Assembly: GCF_001700965.1 (NCBI RefSeq)
Contig: NZ_CP016756.1
Span: forward strand, 1,116,001-1,180,000
From: Stenotrophomonas nitritireducens
GTDB taxonomy: Bacteria; Pseudomonadota; Gammaproteobacteria; Xanthomonadales; Xanthomonadaceae
Direction of reading: 5' to 3'
DNA length: 64,000 bases
Positions within the stretch are counted from its first letter, which is position 1; each line of letters starts with the position of its first letter. Below, piece after piece: positions 28,893 to 38,437 of the stretch. The notes below the pieces were generated by a model. The model saw only the letters and a program-made list of their open reading frames with translations, had not been told where the DNA came from and made no database searches. Position numbers and translations under genes: made by a program.

Positions 28893-29759
28893 ATGGCATT
28901 TCTCGACCAGCATCCCGGTCTCGGCTATCCCGCCGCGGCCGGACTGGGACTGCTGATCGGCAGCTTCCTCAACGTGGTGATCCTGCGCTTGCCCAAGCGC
29001 ATGGAGTGGCAGTGGAAGCGCGATGCGCGCGAAATCCTCGAAGAGCCCGATATCTATGAGCCGCCGCCGCCGGGCATCGTGGTGGAGCCTTCGCACTGCC
29101 CGCACTGCAAGCACAAGCTGAGCTGGTACGAGAACATTCCGCTGTTCAGCTGGCTGTTCCTGCGTGGCAAGTGCCGCCATTGCCAAGCTTCGATCTCCAT
29201 CCAGTACCCAATCGTGGAACTGGTCACCAGCCTGATGGTGCTGGCCAGCGTCTGGCAATTCGGCTTCGGCTGGCAGGGCTTTGGCGCCATCGTGCTGAGC
29301 TGCTTCCTGGTTGCGCTGTCCGGCATCGACCTGCGCACCCAGCTGCTGCCCGACCAGCTCACCCTGCCACTGATGTGGCTGGGCCTGATAGGCAGCATGG
29401 ACAATCTCTACATGCCGGCCAAGCCGGCGCTGATTGGTGCCGCCGTCGGCTACCTGTCGCTATGGACGGTGTGGTGGCTGTTCAAGCAGATCACCGGCAA
29501 GGAAGGCATGGGCCACGGCGACTTCAAGTTGCTGGCCGCGTTGGGTGCTTGGTGCGGACTGAAGGGCATCCTGCCGATCATCCTGCTGTCCTCCCTGGTC
29601 GGCGCCATCATCGGCTCGATCTGGCTGTACTCGCGCGGGCGCGACCGCGCCACGCCGATTCCATTCGGTCCGTACCTGGCTATCGCCGGCTGGCTGGTCT
29701 TCATGTGGGGCGACCAGATGATAGGCGGCTACATGCGATTGGCAGGGCTACAGCAATAA
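28893..29759 (+). CDS. pilD: Prepilin peptidase/N-methyltransferase PilD
   Basis: PilD cuts the leader from PilA and other prepilins and methylates the new N-terminus. The 288-residue multi-pass protein has the two CxxC zinc pairs in the cytosolic loop (CPHCKHK, CRHC) and the two catalytic aspartates in GIDLRTQLLPDQLT and GMGHGDFKLLAALGAW. In the family it also serves type II secretion. It closes the pilC-pilD operon; an intrinsic terminator follows directly. Confidence 0.96.
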   Translation: MAFLDQHPGLGYPAAAGLGLLIGSFLNVVILRLPKRMEWQWKRDAREILEEPDIYEPPPPGIVVEPSHCPHCKHKLSWYENIPLFSWLFLRGKCRHCQASISIQYPIVELVTSLMVLASVWQFGFGWQGFGAIVLSCFLVALSGIDLRTQLLPDQLTLPLMWLGLIGSMDNLYMPAKPALIGAAVGYLSLWTVWWLFKQITGKEGMGHGDFKLLAALGAWCGLKGILPIILLSSLVGAIIGSIWLYSRGRDRATPIPFGPYLAIAGWLVFMWGDQMIGGYMRLAGLQQ

Positions 29760-29772
29760 ACCATCACCAGCG

Positions 29773-29803
29773 ACAATGGCCCTTCGAGGGCCATTGTTGT
29801 TTT
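29773..29803 (+). terminator. Terminator between pilD and coaE
   Basis: Stem CAATGGCCC/GGGCCATTG with loop TTCGA and a following TTGTTTT. The T tract ends one base before the GGAG of coaE. Confidence 0.8.
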
Positions 29804-29814
29804 GGAGTCATTGC

Positions 29815-30432
29815 ATGAGCAATTTCATCGTCGGACTGACCGGCGGCATCGCCTCGGGCAAGAGTGAAGTCAGCCGGCGTTTCGAGGCCTTGGGCATTAC
29901 CGTGGCCGATGCGGATATCGCAGCGCGCGAGGTTGTCGCGATTGGCAGCCCCGGTCTTGCGGCGATTGCCGAACTGTTCGGCGCCGAGGTTCTGCAACCC
30001 GATGGCAGCCTTGACCGAGCCTATTTGCGCCAGCGTGTATTCGCCAATCCCGATGAACGCCGCGCACTGGAAGCGATCACCCATCCGGCCATCCGTGCCA
30101 GGGTGCGTGGCATCTGCGAAGCCGCGAACAGCCCTTATGCGATCGCCGCGATTCCTCTGCTTACCGAAGCGGGTGGCCGCCCGACCTATCCCTGGTTGAA
30201 CCGGATTCTGGTGGTGGATACACCGGAACAGGTGCAGCACGCGCGTCTGCTCAGCCGCGACAACATCGATGCGGCATTGGCCGAACGCATGATCCAGGCG
30301 CAGGCCAGCCGCGCGCAGCGCTTGGCGCTGGCTGATGATGTGATCGTCAATGACGGCCATACGGATGCGTTGCAGCTGCATGTCGAATTACTGGATGCGC
30401 GCTATCGGGAGCTGGCAGGGGCGGCGGCCTGA
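29815..30432 (+). CDS. coaE: Dephospho-CoA kinase
   Basis: CoaE adds the 3'-phosphate in the last step of coenzyme A synthesis. The 205-residue product starts at MSNFIVGLTGGIASGKS, with GGAG eight bases upstream. P-loop GGIASGKS, substrate-binding DADIAAREVV and the lid segment RDNIDAALAERMIQAQ are seen. It follows pilD, as in many proteobacteria, but with a terminator between. Confidence 0.96.
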   Translation: MSNFIVGLTGGIASGKSEVSRRFEALGITVADADIAAREVVAIGSPGLAAIAELFGAEVLQPDGSLDRAYLRQRVFANPDERRALEAITHPAIRARVRGICEAANSPYAIAAIPLLTEAGGRPTYPWLNRILVVDTPEQVQHARLLSRDNIDAALAERMIQAQASRAQRLALADDVIVNDGHTDALQLHVELLDARYRELAGAAA

Positions 30433-30460
30433 CTGCTATTTTGATCGCAGCGCAGAGAGC

Positions 30461-30500
30461 GCCCTCACCCCAACCCCTCTCCCGATGGCGGGAGAGGGGC
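30461..30500 (+). repeat. Single REP copy downstream of coaE
   Basis: GCCCTCACCCCAACCCCTCT followed by the inverse half GGGAGAGGGGC, between convergent coaE and colS. The rest of the 162-bp gap shows nothing else. Confidence 0.75.
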
Positions 30501-30594
30501 TAAAGGCAGGCGATCCGGCGCCATTTGACCCACGCGGCCACTTGGGCATCCATCATCCAGTCCAAGCGGGCCGGTCGAAGCGCTTGATTGCAAC

Positions 30595-31935
30595 TCAAGG
30601 CTGCTCAGGCGCAAATGTCAGCGTCGCAACCACACCACGCTCCTTGCCCGGCCGGATGTCCACCTGCCAGCCGTATAGCGCGCACAGTCGACTGACGATC
30701 GACAAACCGATTCCCCCGCCCTGCGACTGGCCAGCGTGGGTGCCGCGATAGCCGCGCTGGAACAGGCTGGCAGCATCTTTCTCGCTCAGCCCCGGGCCGT
30801 TGTCGATCACTTCCACCGCATTTGCACCCACCCGCACCAGCACCCGACCTTCCTGCGAATACTTCACCGCATTTCCGATCAGGTTGCCCAGCGCCACCGA
30901 CAGCGCTGACTCAGGCGCATCGATCACCAGCTCGCGCGATCCTTCCAGCACCAGTTCCAAGGGTTTGCCACCGAGCTGGGCGCGATGCGATTCAAGCAGC
31001 TGCTCGGCAACCCGGGCGACATTGCTGCTGCCCTGCGCGCGCTCATTGCGGGACAGCAACAACAACGAGCCGATCAAGTCACTGCACTGTTGTTCGGCGC
31101 GCTGTATGCGTTGCAGACGCTGCAACACTTTTTCATCCAGATTGGGGCGCGTCAGCAATAGTTCGGTAGCACCGCGGATCACCGCCAGCGGCGTGCGCAG
31201 CTCATGGCTGACGTCGGCATTGAACTCGCGGTCACGCTGGACCACTTCGGTCAGGCGCTCGGAATAATCATCCAGCGCCTCGGCCAACTGGCCAACCTCG
31301 TCGTCCGGGAAACGCGGCGCCAAGGGCTCGGGGTGCTTGGCACCACCACGGTAGGCACGCAGCCGGGATGCCAGGTCCGATACCGGCCGCATCACCCGCG
31401 AAGCGGACCACCAGCCCAATACCCAGGACAGCAGGCTGAAGATGATTACCGACAGGAACAGCGCGCGATTGAGTTGCTGCTCACCACGAAGCGCCTGGCC
31501 CATGTCATAAGCAATGAAAAACCAGGCATCCGGTGTTTTACGAACACCTACCTTGTAGGAGAAAGGTTTGCCTTCGGCATCCTCGCCGTTGATGGTGTGA
31601 ATGCCGTCCTGCAGCCCCTCCCATTCGGGATAGTCACGACGCAGACCGTCGAGCTTGTCTGGCCGGAACAGGAAGGCCCGCATCTGCTGCACCGGCGCAA
31701 CCACATCGGTACCGCCACTGCGCATATAGCTCTGCCAGGAAGCGTCGAGGTTGCGATTCATCACATCCTCAACCAGCTGGTTTTCCACGCGCATCCGCGC
31801 CCAATTGGTGGCAAAGGCGAACAGCGTGGTCAGGCAGAAACCCAACAACACGAAGGAAAGGATGATGCGGCTGCGCAGGCGCCGACGATAGCGTCCGCGC
31901 CGGCGCACGACCTCAGGCAGTACTGTTTCAGGCAT
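30595..31935 (-). CDS. colS: Sensor histidine kinase ColS/VgrS-like
   Basis: The 446-residue product starts at MPETVLPEVVRRRGRYRR, 8 bases inside the end of the regulator gene. Two membrane helices (about residues 24-42 and 153-175) flank a periplasmic domain of some 110 residues that holds an ExxE pattern in GEDAEGK, the kind of site through which ColS/VgrS sensors bind ferric iron or zinc. HAMP, then DVSHELRTPLAVIRGATELL, NLIGNAVKYS, DNGPGLS and GGGIGLSIV complete the kinase. The name rests on gene pairing, position beside the pil locus as in Xanthomonas, and the ExxE motif. Confidence 0.8.
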   Translation of the reverse strand: MPETVLPEVVRRRGRYRRRLRSRIILSFVLLGFCLTTLFAFATNWARMRVENQLVEDVMNRNLDASWQSYMRSGGTDVVAPVQQMRAFLFRPDKLDGLRRDYPEWEGLQDGIHTINGEDAEGKPFSYKVGVRKTPDAWFFIAYDMGQALRGEQQLNRALFLSVIIFSLLSWVLGWWSASRVMRPVSDLASRLRAYRGGAKHPEPLAPRFPDDEVGQLAEALDDYSERLTEVVQRDREFNADVSHELRTPLAVIRGATELLLTRPNLDEKVLQRLQRIQRAEQQCSDLIGSLLLLSRNERAQGSSNVARVAEQLLESHRAQLGGKPLELVLEGSRELVIDAPESALSVALGNLIGNAVKYSQEGRVLVRVGANAVEVIDNGPGLSEKDAASLFQRGYRGTHAGQSQGGGIGLSIVSRLCALYGWQVDIRPGKERGVVATLTFAPEQP

Positions 31936-32605
31936 CGGGTGCGGAGATACGGTAACCAATGCCGTGACGGGTCTGGATCATCGGCACTTCAAACGGCTTG
32001 TCCACCACCGCACGCAGGCCATGGATATGCACGCGCAGCGAGTCCGAATCTGGCAGTTCCTCGCCCCAGACGCGGGTTTCCAGCTCCTGCCGGGTAACGA
32101 CTGCTGGCGACGCTTCCATCAGTGCCTGCAGGATCTTCAACGCGGTCGGATTGAGCTGCAGCAGCTTGCCCTGGCGGCGTACTTCCAGCGTATCCAGGTT
32201 GTACTCCAGGTCACCCACTTCCAGAACACGGGTATGTGCACCCTTGCCACGCCGTGACAATGCATTGAGCCGCACTTCCACTTCCTGCAGCGCGAACGGC
32301 TTGATCAGGTAGTCATCAGCACCGGAATCAAAACCGGCCAGCTTGTTGTCCAGCGAATCACGGGCAGTGAGCATCAGCACCGGCGTCTGCTTGCGCGCAT
32401 CGTTGCGCAGCTTGCGACAGACTTCGATGCCATCCATGCCCGGCAGGTTCAGATCCAGCACGATCGCATCGAACTCATGCACCACCGCCAGATGCAGGCC
32501 GGTCACGCCATCAGCGGCGAAATCGACCGTATGCCCGCGATCCTCAAGGTAGTCACCAAGATTGGCGGCAATGTCACTGTTGTCTTCGATTACAAGAATG
32601 CGCAC
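31928..32605 (-). CDS. colR: OmpR-family response regulator ColR/VgrR-like
   Basis: The 225-residue protein starts at a GTG (VRILVIEDNSD). The receiver has Asp8, Asp51 in IVLDLNLPGMDG, Thr in LTARD and Lys in IKPFA; the C-terminal winged helix carries RVWGEELPDSDSLRVHIHGL and RHGIGYRIS. The frame continues upstream to 32653 without a better start. It overlaps the kinase gene by 8 bases. In Xanthomonas this pair controls iron homeostasis and surface properties. Confidence 0.85.
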   Translation of the reverse strand: MRILVIEDNSDIAANLGDYLEDRGHTVDFAADGVTGLHLAVVHEFDAIVLDLNLPGMDGIEVCRKLRNDARKQTPVLMLTARDSLDNKLAGFDSGADDYLIKPFALQEVEVRLNALSRRGKGAHTRVLEVGDLEYNLDTLEVRRQGKLLQLNPTALKILQALMEASPAVVTRQELETRVWGEELPDSDSLRVHIHGLRAVVDKPFEVPMIQTRHGIGYRISAPDA

Positions 32606-32967
32606 GTGTGCGATTACCTTCGTTTTATAGGAATAACAGGCGAGAGGCGCCAATGTATGCGCGGAATTACAGCATAGTTCGCGTTAACGTCCTGCGTCTT
32701 ATCCACTCGAACATACACCTGACGCGGCCAATCAATTGTCCAAAGTGCTGCTTCGTGCGCCGCCTCCATGTCATTTTCAGCACTCTAACCCCAGCTCCCG
32801 CACTCAACAATACTCGCCAAAAACAAGGCCCTGACGAAAACCGCCAGGGCCTTAAAAGATTCCCGATCACCGGACCCACTGAGGAGGGCTGGGCACAGTG
32901 GAAACAGGCTAGGGCCAGCCGGATTAAAGGCTTGTTAAAACCATGCAAACAAATTGATGACCGGACC
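32606..32967. other. rimK-colR intergenic region
   Basis: 362 bp between two minus-strand genes. It holds the rimK terminator (32818-32853) and, further along, the colR promoter region with an AT-rich segment (TTATTCCTATAAAACG on the minus strand) close to the GTG start. No gene is supported. Confidence 0.6.
32818..32853 (-). terminator. rimK terminator
   Basis: Minus-strand stem AAGGCCCTGG/CAGGGCCTT with a ten-base loop, then GTTTTTGG. Confidence 0.85.
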
Positions 32968-33843
32968 TCAACGCTTGAGGCTGGTCACGTATTCGATCAT
33001 GCGCCCGGCAATATCGTCCCCGGACACCCCCTCGATGCCCTCCAGCCCGGGGGTCGAATTGACCTCCAGCACCAGCGGTCCCCGCTTGGAGCGGATGAGG
33101 TCGACGCCGGCTATCCCCAGCCCCAGCGCCTTGGCCGAGCGTATCGCCACCTGCTGCTCGGCCTTGCTGCACTGCACCCGTTCGGCAACGCCACCGGCGT
33201 GAAGATTGGAACGGAAGTCGCCATCCTGGGCCTGCCGGCGCATGGTCGCAACCACCTGGTCGCCCACCACCAGGCAGCGCAGGTCCGCACCCTGGGCCTC
33301 GGCAATGAACTCCTGCACCAGGAAGTTGGCGTACAGCCCGCGTAGGGCCTCGACAGTGCCCTTGGACGCGCTGAGCTTTTCGGTAAGGATCACCCCCCTG
33401 CCCTGGGTGCCTTCGCTGAGCTTCACCACATGCGGCGGCGGCCCAAGCATCGACAGCAGGTCGTCGGTATCGTCCGGGTTGTCGCCGAACACCGTCACCG
33501 GCATGTCGATCCCCTTGGCGGCGAGCAGCTGGTGGGCACGCAGTTTGTCGCGCGCGCGCAGGATCGCATCGGAAGGATTGGGGGTGCGCGCGCCCATCAT
33601 CTCGAACTGCCGCAGCACCGCCGTGCCATAGCGGGTGATGGATGCACCGATCCGCGGTATCACCACATCCACACCGGTCAACGCCTTGCCCTTGTAATGC
33701 ATGCCAAAACCGCTGGAGGTGATGCGCATATAGCAGCGCAGCGGATCGAGTATGCGCACCGTGTGGCCACGCGAACGGGCGGCTTCGACCAGGCGGCGGG
33801 TCGAGTACAGCTTGGTGTTACGGGAAAGAATGGCCAGTTTCAT
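32968..33843 (-). CDS. rimK: ATP-grasp ligase RimK
   Basis: RimK adds glutamates to the C-terminus of ribosomal protein S6. The 291-residue product begins [20 protein letters not shown] and shows the ATP-grasp features [27 protein letters not shown] and the metal-binding [14 protein letters not shown]. Length is that of RimK and not of the larger LysX relatives. It is a single gene with its own terminator. Confidence 0.93.
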   Translation of the reverse strand: MKLAILSRNTKLYSTRRLVEAARSRGHTVRILDPLRCYMRITSSGFGMHYKGKALTGVDVVIPRIGASITRYGTAVLRQFEMMGARTPNPSDAILRARDKLRAHQLLAAKGIDMPVTVFGDNPDDTDDLLSMLGPPPHVVKLSEGTQGRGVILTEKLSASKGTVEALRGLYANFLVQEFIAEAQGADLRCLVVGDQVVATMRRQAQDGDFRSNLHAGGVAERVQCSKAEQQVAIRSAKALGLGIAGVDLIRSKRGPLVLEVNSTPGLEGIEGVSGDDIAGRMIEYVTSLKR

Positions 33844-33987
33844 CGCGGCGGGAGTGGTCGGTAGGCGCGCAGCATATCGCGGCGTTACCGGTTCCGGATG
33901 ATCTGAATCAGGGAGTTTGGCGCCGGTCTTCAGCGGCCGGTTGGCAGGCCTGAGGCCGCTCTGATCATTGCAACAAACCGCCAGGCG

Positions 33988-34061
33988 TGGAGCGGGCGAA
34001 GGGAATCGAACCCTCGTCAGTAGCTTGGGAAGCTACAGCTCTACCATTGAGCTACGCCCGC
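33988..34061 (-). tRNA. tRNA-Gly(CCC)
   Basis: The minus strand folds as a cloverleaf: acceptor GCGGGCG pairs with CGCCCGC, D arm GCTCAATGGTAGAGC, anticodon stem GTAGC/GCTAC around loop TTCCCAA (anticodon CCC), T arm GAGGGTTCGATTCCCTTC, discriminator T and encoded CCA. The 74 nt include the CCA end. Confidence 0.96.
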
Positions 34062-34224
34062 GTTGGCGAGCGTGAAGTCTATGCGCCGCGCTGGGACAAA
34101 GCAACGCCCGCAACTGCCGGTTTCCACCCCACCGAAGCCGGCGTGGGCACGTGTTCCGGTGGCGATGGCGGCCCGCGCAACCGGCCGTCCTGCAGGCGCC
34201 CCAGTGGTTCCCCTGCCCCACAAA

Positions 34225-34262
34225 CAAAAAAAGAGGCGATGCCGCCAATGCGGCACCGCCTC
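34225..34262 (-). terminator. Autotransporter esterase terminator
   Basis: Minus-strand stem GAGGCGGTGCCGC/GCGGCATCGCCTC followed by TTTTTTTG, 39 bp after the esterase stop. Confidence 0.88.
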
Positions 34263-34300
34263 CCACACACAACACCGTAATCAATTGCGACTAAGGCGCC

Positions 34301-36121
34301 TTAGAAGCTGCCGCCGAAACTGGCGAACACGGTGGCATCACGTGCTGACTTCTGCATCGTGGTGGTGCTCAGGCCGATATTGCTGTTCAGGCCCCACAGC
34401 GTGAGGCGCGCACCGAGCACGGCGGTGGCGTAGTTGCGGTCGAACTCCAGCCCCGGCACCTTGTACATCCCCGCGCCGGACATGGTCTGCAACCAGGCGC
34501 TGGCCTGCTTGCCGTCCTCGAACTCGTGGTCATAGGTCACCTGCACGTACGGCTGCACAGTGCCGCCGTCAAAGCGTGCCTGCCAGCCGATACGGCCCAC
34601 GGTCGAATCCAGGTCCTGGTCGCCATAGCCGAACGCGGTGGCGCTGGCATTGCTCTCGACATAGCCGTCCAGCTTCACCTTCTGCCAGATCACCGCCGCT
34701 ACCGGGCCGTGACGGAAGCCACCGGCATGGCCGAACTCGTAACCAGCGTTGATGGCGGCGGTCAGGTTGCTGCCGTCCGGCGAGCCCTTGTGCTCACGGG
34801 TAGCCGGGCCGAGCTGCACCTTGCGGGTCACGTCATAGCCCAACCAGCTGTAGCTCACCTGGCCGTTGACCCAGGCGCGCTCGCCATACCAGCCAGCGAA
34901 CAGGCCCAGGGTGGTGTCATCCTGGGTGAAGTCACCCTTGCTGTTGCCGAAGTCGGCATCCATGCGGCCGTAGCCGGCAAAGCCGCCGAGGACCAGGCCG
35001 TCGCGCGTCCAATCCACACCGAACAGGCCGGCCGGCGCCATGCCGTCGTACAGGTCGGCATGCGCATAGCGCTGCATGTCACCGCGCAGGTTGCCCCACC
35101 AGCTCAGGCCATCCGCTGGACGTGAACCCACGTGCGCACCCACCTGATCGGCGCGGGCGCGGCCGGTGGTCTGGGCCGAATGGGTCAGCACCTGCTGCAG
35201 GCGCGGGGCTTCCAGTACCGAGATCGCGTACTGGCCGAGGATCTGGTGGGCAGCAGTGGTCGGGTGCACACCATCGGCGAACACATAGGTGTTGTTGGCA
35301 TTCGGCGCGGCCAGGCTCAGCGGCGAGCAGGTGACCGACGAGGCCGAGGTGCAGGCCATGTTGCTGACATTGGTGAAGCCATAGGTGCCGGGATTGGCGA
35401 CGATTTCCTGCAGGATGGTGAAGGTATCCACCGGAATCACCTGCAGCCCGGCCTGCTTCAGACCACCAAACAGAGCGTCGTTGTAAGCCTTGGCCAGCGC
35501 GGTGCCCTGCGCCATGCCCATCGCGCCGCCGGCGCGCGAAGCCGGGGTCAAACCGATATCAGGCAGGTTCGGCACCATCACGTACTCGGCACCGGCCGCC
35601 TTCAGCGCACCTACGATGCCAACCTGGTCGGCCACTGCGGCCCCGATGATGGCCTGCGCCTGCGCCGGCGCCTTCTGCACCGCGAACAAATCGTTGGCAC
35701 CGCCCCACACCGTATACAGCGCGTTGGCATCGGCCTTGCCGCCATTGGCAGCCAGGTAGGTCGTCATCTGCGTCTTCATCGAAGGCGTCGCGCCCAGCGC
35801 GCCCACCTCGTCCACGCCCACGCGAGCACCACCGACCGCATAGTTGTCACCGGTCTGGCCGTTGCCGTTGGGGCTGGCATTGGTACCGTACTGGTCGGCC
35901 ACGTAGTCCGCCCACACCCAGCCCGGGTTGGTGGTGAAACGGCCAACAAGCGAGGCATTCGGGTCCAACTTCACCAGCACCGGCCGGAAATAACCGGTAT
36001 CGGTCAGGCTGTCACCGAAGAACACCGTCTTGGAATACGGCGACTGCGCCAAGGCCGGCACTGCGGCCAGGGCGATGGCCACGGCCACGGCAGCGCGCAG
36101 CGGGCGAAGGGATAGGGACAT
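34301..36121 (-). CDS. GDSL-type autotransporter esterase (EstA-like)
   Basis: The 606-residue product starts at MSLSLRPLRAAVAVAI, with AGGAG seven bases before, and has a signal peptide ending AVPALAQ. A passenger of the SGNH/GDSL family follows: nucleophile Ser38 in FFGDSLTDTG, the glycine/asparagine oxyanion residues in VWGGANDL, and Asp/His in DGVHPTTAAH. From about residue 345 comes an autotransporter beta-barrel (WWGNLRGDMQRYAH onward) ending FASFGGSF with terminal phenylalanine. It should be a surface-attached lipase/esterase, as with EstA of Pseudomonas. It is divergent from thiS. Confidence 0.92.
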   Translation of the reverse strand: MSLSLRPLRAAVAVAIALAAVPALAQSPYSKTVFFGDSLTDTGYFRPVLVKLDPNASLVGRFTTNPGWVWADYVADQYGTNASPNGNGQTGDNYAVGGARVGVDEVGALGATPSMKTQMTTYLAANGGKADANALYTVWGGANDLFAVQKAPAQAQAIIGAAVADQVGIVGALKAAGAEYVMVPNLPDIGLTPASRAGGAMGMAQGTALAKAYNDALFGGLKQAGLQVIPVDTFTILQEIVANPGTYGFTNVSNMACTSASSVTCSPLSLAAPNANNTYVFADGVHPTTAAHQILGQYAISVLEAPRLQQVLTHSAQTTGRARADQVGAHVGSRPADGLSWWGNLRGDMQRYAHADLYDGMAPAGLFGVDWTRDGLVLGGFAGYGRMDADFGNSKGDFTQDDTTLGLFAGWYGERAWVNGQVSYSWLGYDVTRKVQLGPATREHKGSPDGSNLTAAINAGYEFGHAGGFRHGPVAAVIWQKVKLDGYVESNASATAFGYGDQDLDSTVGRIGWQARFDGGTVQPYVQVTYDHEFEDGKQASAWLQTMSGAGMYKVPGLEFDRNYATAVLGARLTLWGLNSNIGLSTTTMQKSARDATVFASFGGSF

Positions 36122-36265
36122 GTTCAACTCCTGAGTGGGAAAGCCGGCGGACATACGCCGCCGCACGTTGTTATGTTTTCATTACTGCGTAAGACGCACA
36201 CGCTGCGCTGCCGCAAACTGTGCCCAAAGCTAGGCTTTTGCGGCGTCGCTGGCGAAAATGGCAGC

Positions 36266-36466
36266 ATGAACATCCATCTGAATGGCGAACTCCGCCAAAT
36301 TGAACCCGCCCTGTCATTGATCGAACTGCTGGCCGCCGAAGGCTTGGCCGAACGCCGGGTGGCGGTTGAGGTCAACGGTGAGATCGTGCCGCGCAGCCAG
36401 CATGCGACCCACCCACTGCAGGACGGTGACGTGGTTGAAATCGTGCATGCGCTGGGTGGTGGCTGA
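36266..36466 (+). CDS. thiS: Sulfur carrier protein ThiS
   Basis: The 66-residue protein ends HALGGG; the C-terminal Gly-Gly is adenylated and thiocarboxylated to give sulfur for the thiazole of thiamine. It starts MNIHLNGELRQIEPALSL, a ubiquitin-fold N-terminus, and has VAVEVNGEIVPR typical of ThiS. thiG follows after a 300-bp repeat-filled gap. No TPP riboswitch is seen upstream. Confidence 0.93.
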   Translation: MNIHLNGELRQIEPALSLIELLAAEGLAERRVAVEVNGEIVPRSQHATHPLQDGDVVEIVHALGGG

Positions 36467-36766
36467 GGGCTGCCGGTAGTGCCGAGCCATGCTCGGCAGG
36501 GGCCTTTCACGCGATGTGTGTAGTGCTTGTGGGAGTGGCGTAAGCCGCGAAGCTGGCAGCGCTGGAAGCTCCCCTCCTCTTCGCTGCATGAAAGGCAGGG
36601 AGCGGCGGCTTCCCTGTTGGTTTCACCTGTAGAGCGCAGCCATGCTGTGCTGGAGCATTGCCGGTAAGGCCCCTGCCGAGCATGGCTCGGCACTACACGG
36701 TGACGCTGAGCTTCTGCCGAGCATCGCTCGGCACTACAGATCGGCGGGATGGGTGATAATTCGGGC
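36467..36766. repeat. thiS-thiG spacer filled with SMAG and REP repeats
   Basis: SMAG copies lie at 36477-36499 (forward), 36674-36696 and 36715-36737 (both reverse). A GTGGGAGTGGCGTAAGCCGCG REP of another class lies at 36530-36556. No gene or promoter is recognised in the rest. Confidence 0.8.
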
Positions 36767-37561
36767 ATGAATGCACATGTCCCCACCGACTCGCTGGTCA
36801 TCGCCGGCAAGACCTATTCCTCCCGGCTGCTGACCGGTACCGGCAAGTTCAAGGATCTGGAAGAAACCCGCCTGGCCACCGAGGCCGCTGGCGCCCAGAT
36901 CGTCACCGTGGCCATCCGCCGCACCAATATCGGCCAGAACCCCGGCGAGCCCAACCTGCTCGACGTGCTGCCGCCGGACCGTTACGCCATCCTGCCCAAT
37001 ACCGCCGGCTGCTACACCGCCGAGGATGCCGTGCGTACCTGCCGCCTGGCCCGTGAGCTGCTCGATGGCCACAACCTGACCAAACTCGAAGTGCTGGGCG
37101 ACCAGAAAACCCTCTACCCCGACGTGATGGCCACGCTCAAGGCCGCCGAACAGCTGGTCAAGGATGGCTTCGACGTCATGGTCTACACCTCCGACGACCC
37201 GATCCTTGCCAAGCGCCTGGAAGAAATCGGCTGCGCTGCGGTGATGCCGCTGGCCGCGCCGATTGGCTCGGGCCTGGGCATCCAGAACAAGTACAACCTG
37301 ATCGAGATCATCGAGAACGCCAAGGTGCCGATCATTGTCGATGCCGGCGTCGGCACCGCCTCCGACGCGGCCATCGCGATGGAGCTGGGCTGCGACGGCG
37401 TGCTGATGAACACCGCCATTGCCGGTGCCCGCAATCCGGTCCTGATGGCCAGCGCCATGCGCAAGGCGGTGGAAGCCGGCCGCGAGGCCTTCCTGGCCGG
37501 GCGCATCCCACGCAAGCGCTACGCCAGCGCCTCCTCCCCGGTAGATGGGCTGATCGGCTGA
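36767..37561 (+). CDS. thiG: Thiazole synthase ThiG
   Basis: ThiG builds the thiazole phosphate from deoxyxylulose phosphate, dehydroglycine and the ThiS thiocarboxylate. The 264-residue protein starts [17 protein letters not shown]; another ATG 18 bases upstream is possible. Seen are [25 protein letters not shown] with the Schiff-base lysine region, [13 protein letters not shown] and [15 protein letters not shown] (phosphate-binding). Its TGA overlaps the ATG of trmB by one base. Confidence 0.96.
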   Translation: MNAHVPTDSLVIAGKTYSSRLLTGTGKFKDLEETRLATEAAGAQIVTVAIRRTNIGQNPGEPNLLDVLPPDRYAILPNTAGCYTAEDAVRTCRLARELLDGHNLTKLEVLGDQKTLYPDVMATLKAAEQLVKDGFDVMVYTSDDPILAKRLEEIGCAAVMPLAAPIGSGLGIQNKYNLIEIIENAKVPIIVDAGVGTASDAAIAMELGCDGVLMNTAIAGARNPVLMASAMRKAVEAGREAFLAGRIPRKRYASASSPVDGLIG

Positions 37562-38313
37562 TGACCAATCCTTTTGACAGCGCAGGCTCCAAGGCACCGC
37601 CCAAGCCCTTCACCGTGACCGAAGGCCGCCGCGAGATTCGCAGCTTCGTATTGCGCCAGGGCCGCTTCACCCCGGCCCAGCAGCGCGCGTTCGACGAACG
37701 CTGGCCGCGCTTCGGCATCGACTTCAACGGCGAGCCACGCGACCTGGACGCCACCTTTGGCCGCAACGCGCCCAAGGTGCTGGAGATTGGCTTCGGCAAC
37801 GGCGCCGCCCTGCGCTACGCCGCGCAGTTCGACACCAGCAAGGACTACATCGGCATCGAGGTGCATGCACCGGGCGTTGGCCGCCTGCTCAATGCGCTGG
37901 CCGATGACAACGCCGACAACGTCAAGCTCTACCACCACGATGCGGTCGAGGTGCTGGAGAAGGAAATCGCCGACGGCGCGCTGGATGAAATCCGCATCTA
38001 CTTCCCCGATCCCTGGCACAAGAAGCGCCACAACAAGCGCCGCCTGGTGCAGCCGGCATTTGCCGAACTGCTGGTGCGCAAGCTGCGCCCGGGCGGTCGC
38101 CTGCACTGCGCCACCGACTGGGAGGATTACGCCGAACAGATGTGGGAAGTGCTGGATGCGACGGCCGGGCTGGTCAACCGTGCCGGCCCGCGTGGCGCGG
38201 TACCGCGTCCGGACTGGCGCCCGCAGACCCACTTCGAGACCCGCGGCCAGAAGCTCGGCCATGGCGTGTGGGATTTGTTGTACGACAAGCCAAACGCAAG
38301 CGACGCTGGCTGA
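37561..38313 (+). CDS. trmB: tRNA (guanine-N7)-methyltransferase
   Basis: TrmB methylates G46 of tRNAs. The 250-residue protein has the SAM-binding motif [12 protein letters not shown], then [16 protein letters not shown] and the signature [18 protein letters not shown] with the conserved Asp and basic patch. A leader of about 25 residues precedes the common core. The gene is translationally coupled to thiG. Confidence 0.96.
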   Translation: MTNPFDSAGSKAPPKPFTVTEGRREIRSFVLRQGRFTPAQQRAFDERWPRFGIDFNGEPRDLDATFGRNAPKVLEIGFGNGAALRYAAQFDTSKDYIGIEVHAPGVGRLLNALADDNADNVKLYHHDAVEVLEKEIADGALDEIRIYFPDPWHKKRHNKRRLVQPAFAELLVRKLRPGGRLHCATDWEDYAEQMWEVLDATAGLVNRAGPRGAVPRPDWRPQTHFETRGQKLGHGVWDLLYDKPNASDAG

Positions 38314-38437
38314 GGACCGAGGGCGTGATGACAGCTGCAAGCAGCAAACCGCTGGATCCCTGCGCTGACCATGCAGCGTTGCTGGCATGCTGCGCTGGCA
38401 TCCCGTCCCTGCCCTTCTTTTCCAGGCCGCTGCACTG

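Noticed and set aside
33987..34280. A 97-codon open frame starting [11 protein letters not shown]
   Set aside because: This is the well-known false translation of a tRNA gene; the sequence folds as tRNA-Gly(CCC).
36122..36265. Possible TPP riboswitch before thiS
   Set aside because: The conserved thi-box segments (CTGAGA and ACCTGA types) were not seen in the 144 bp leader.
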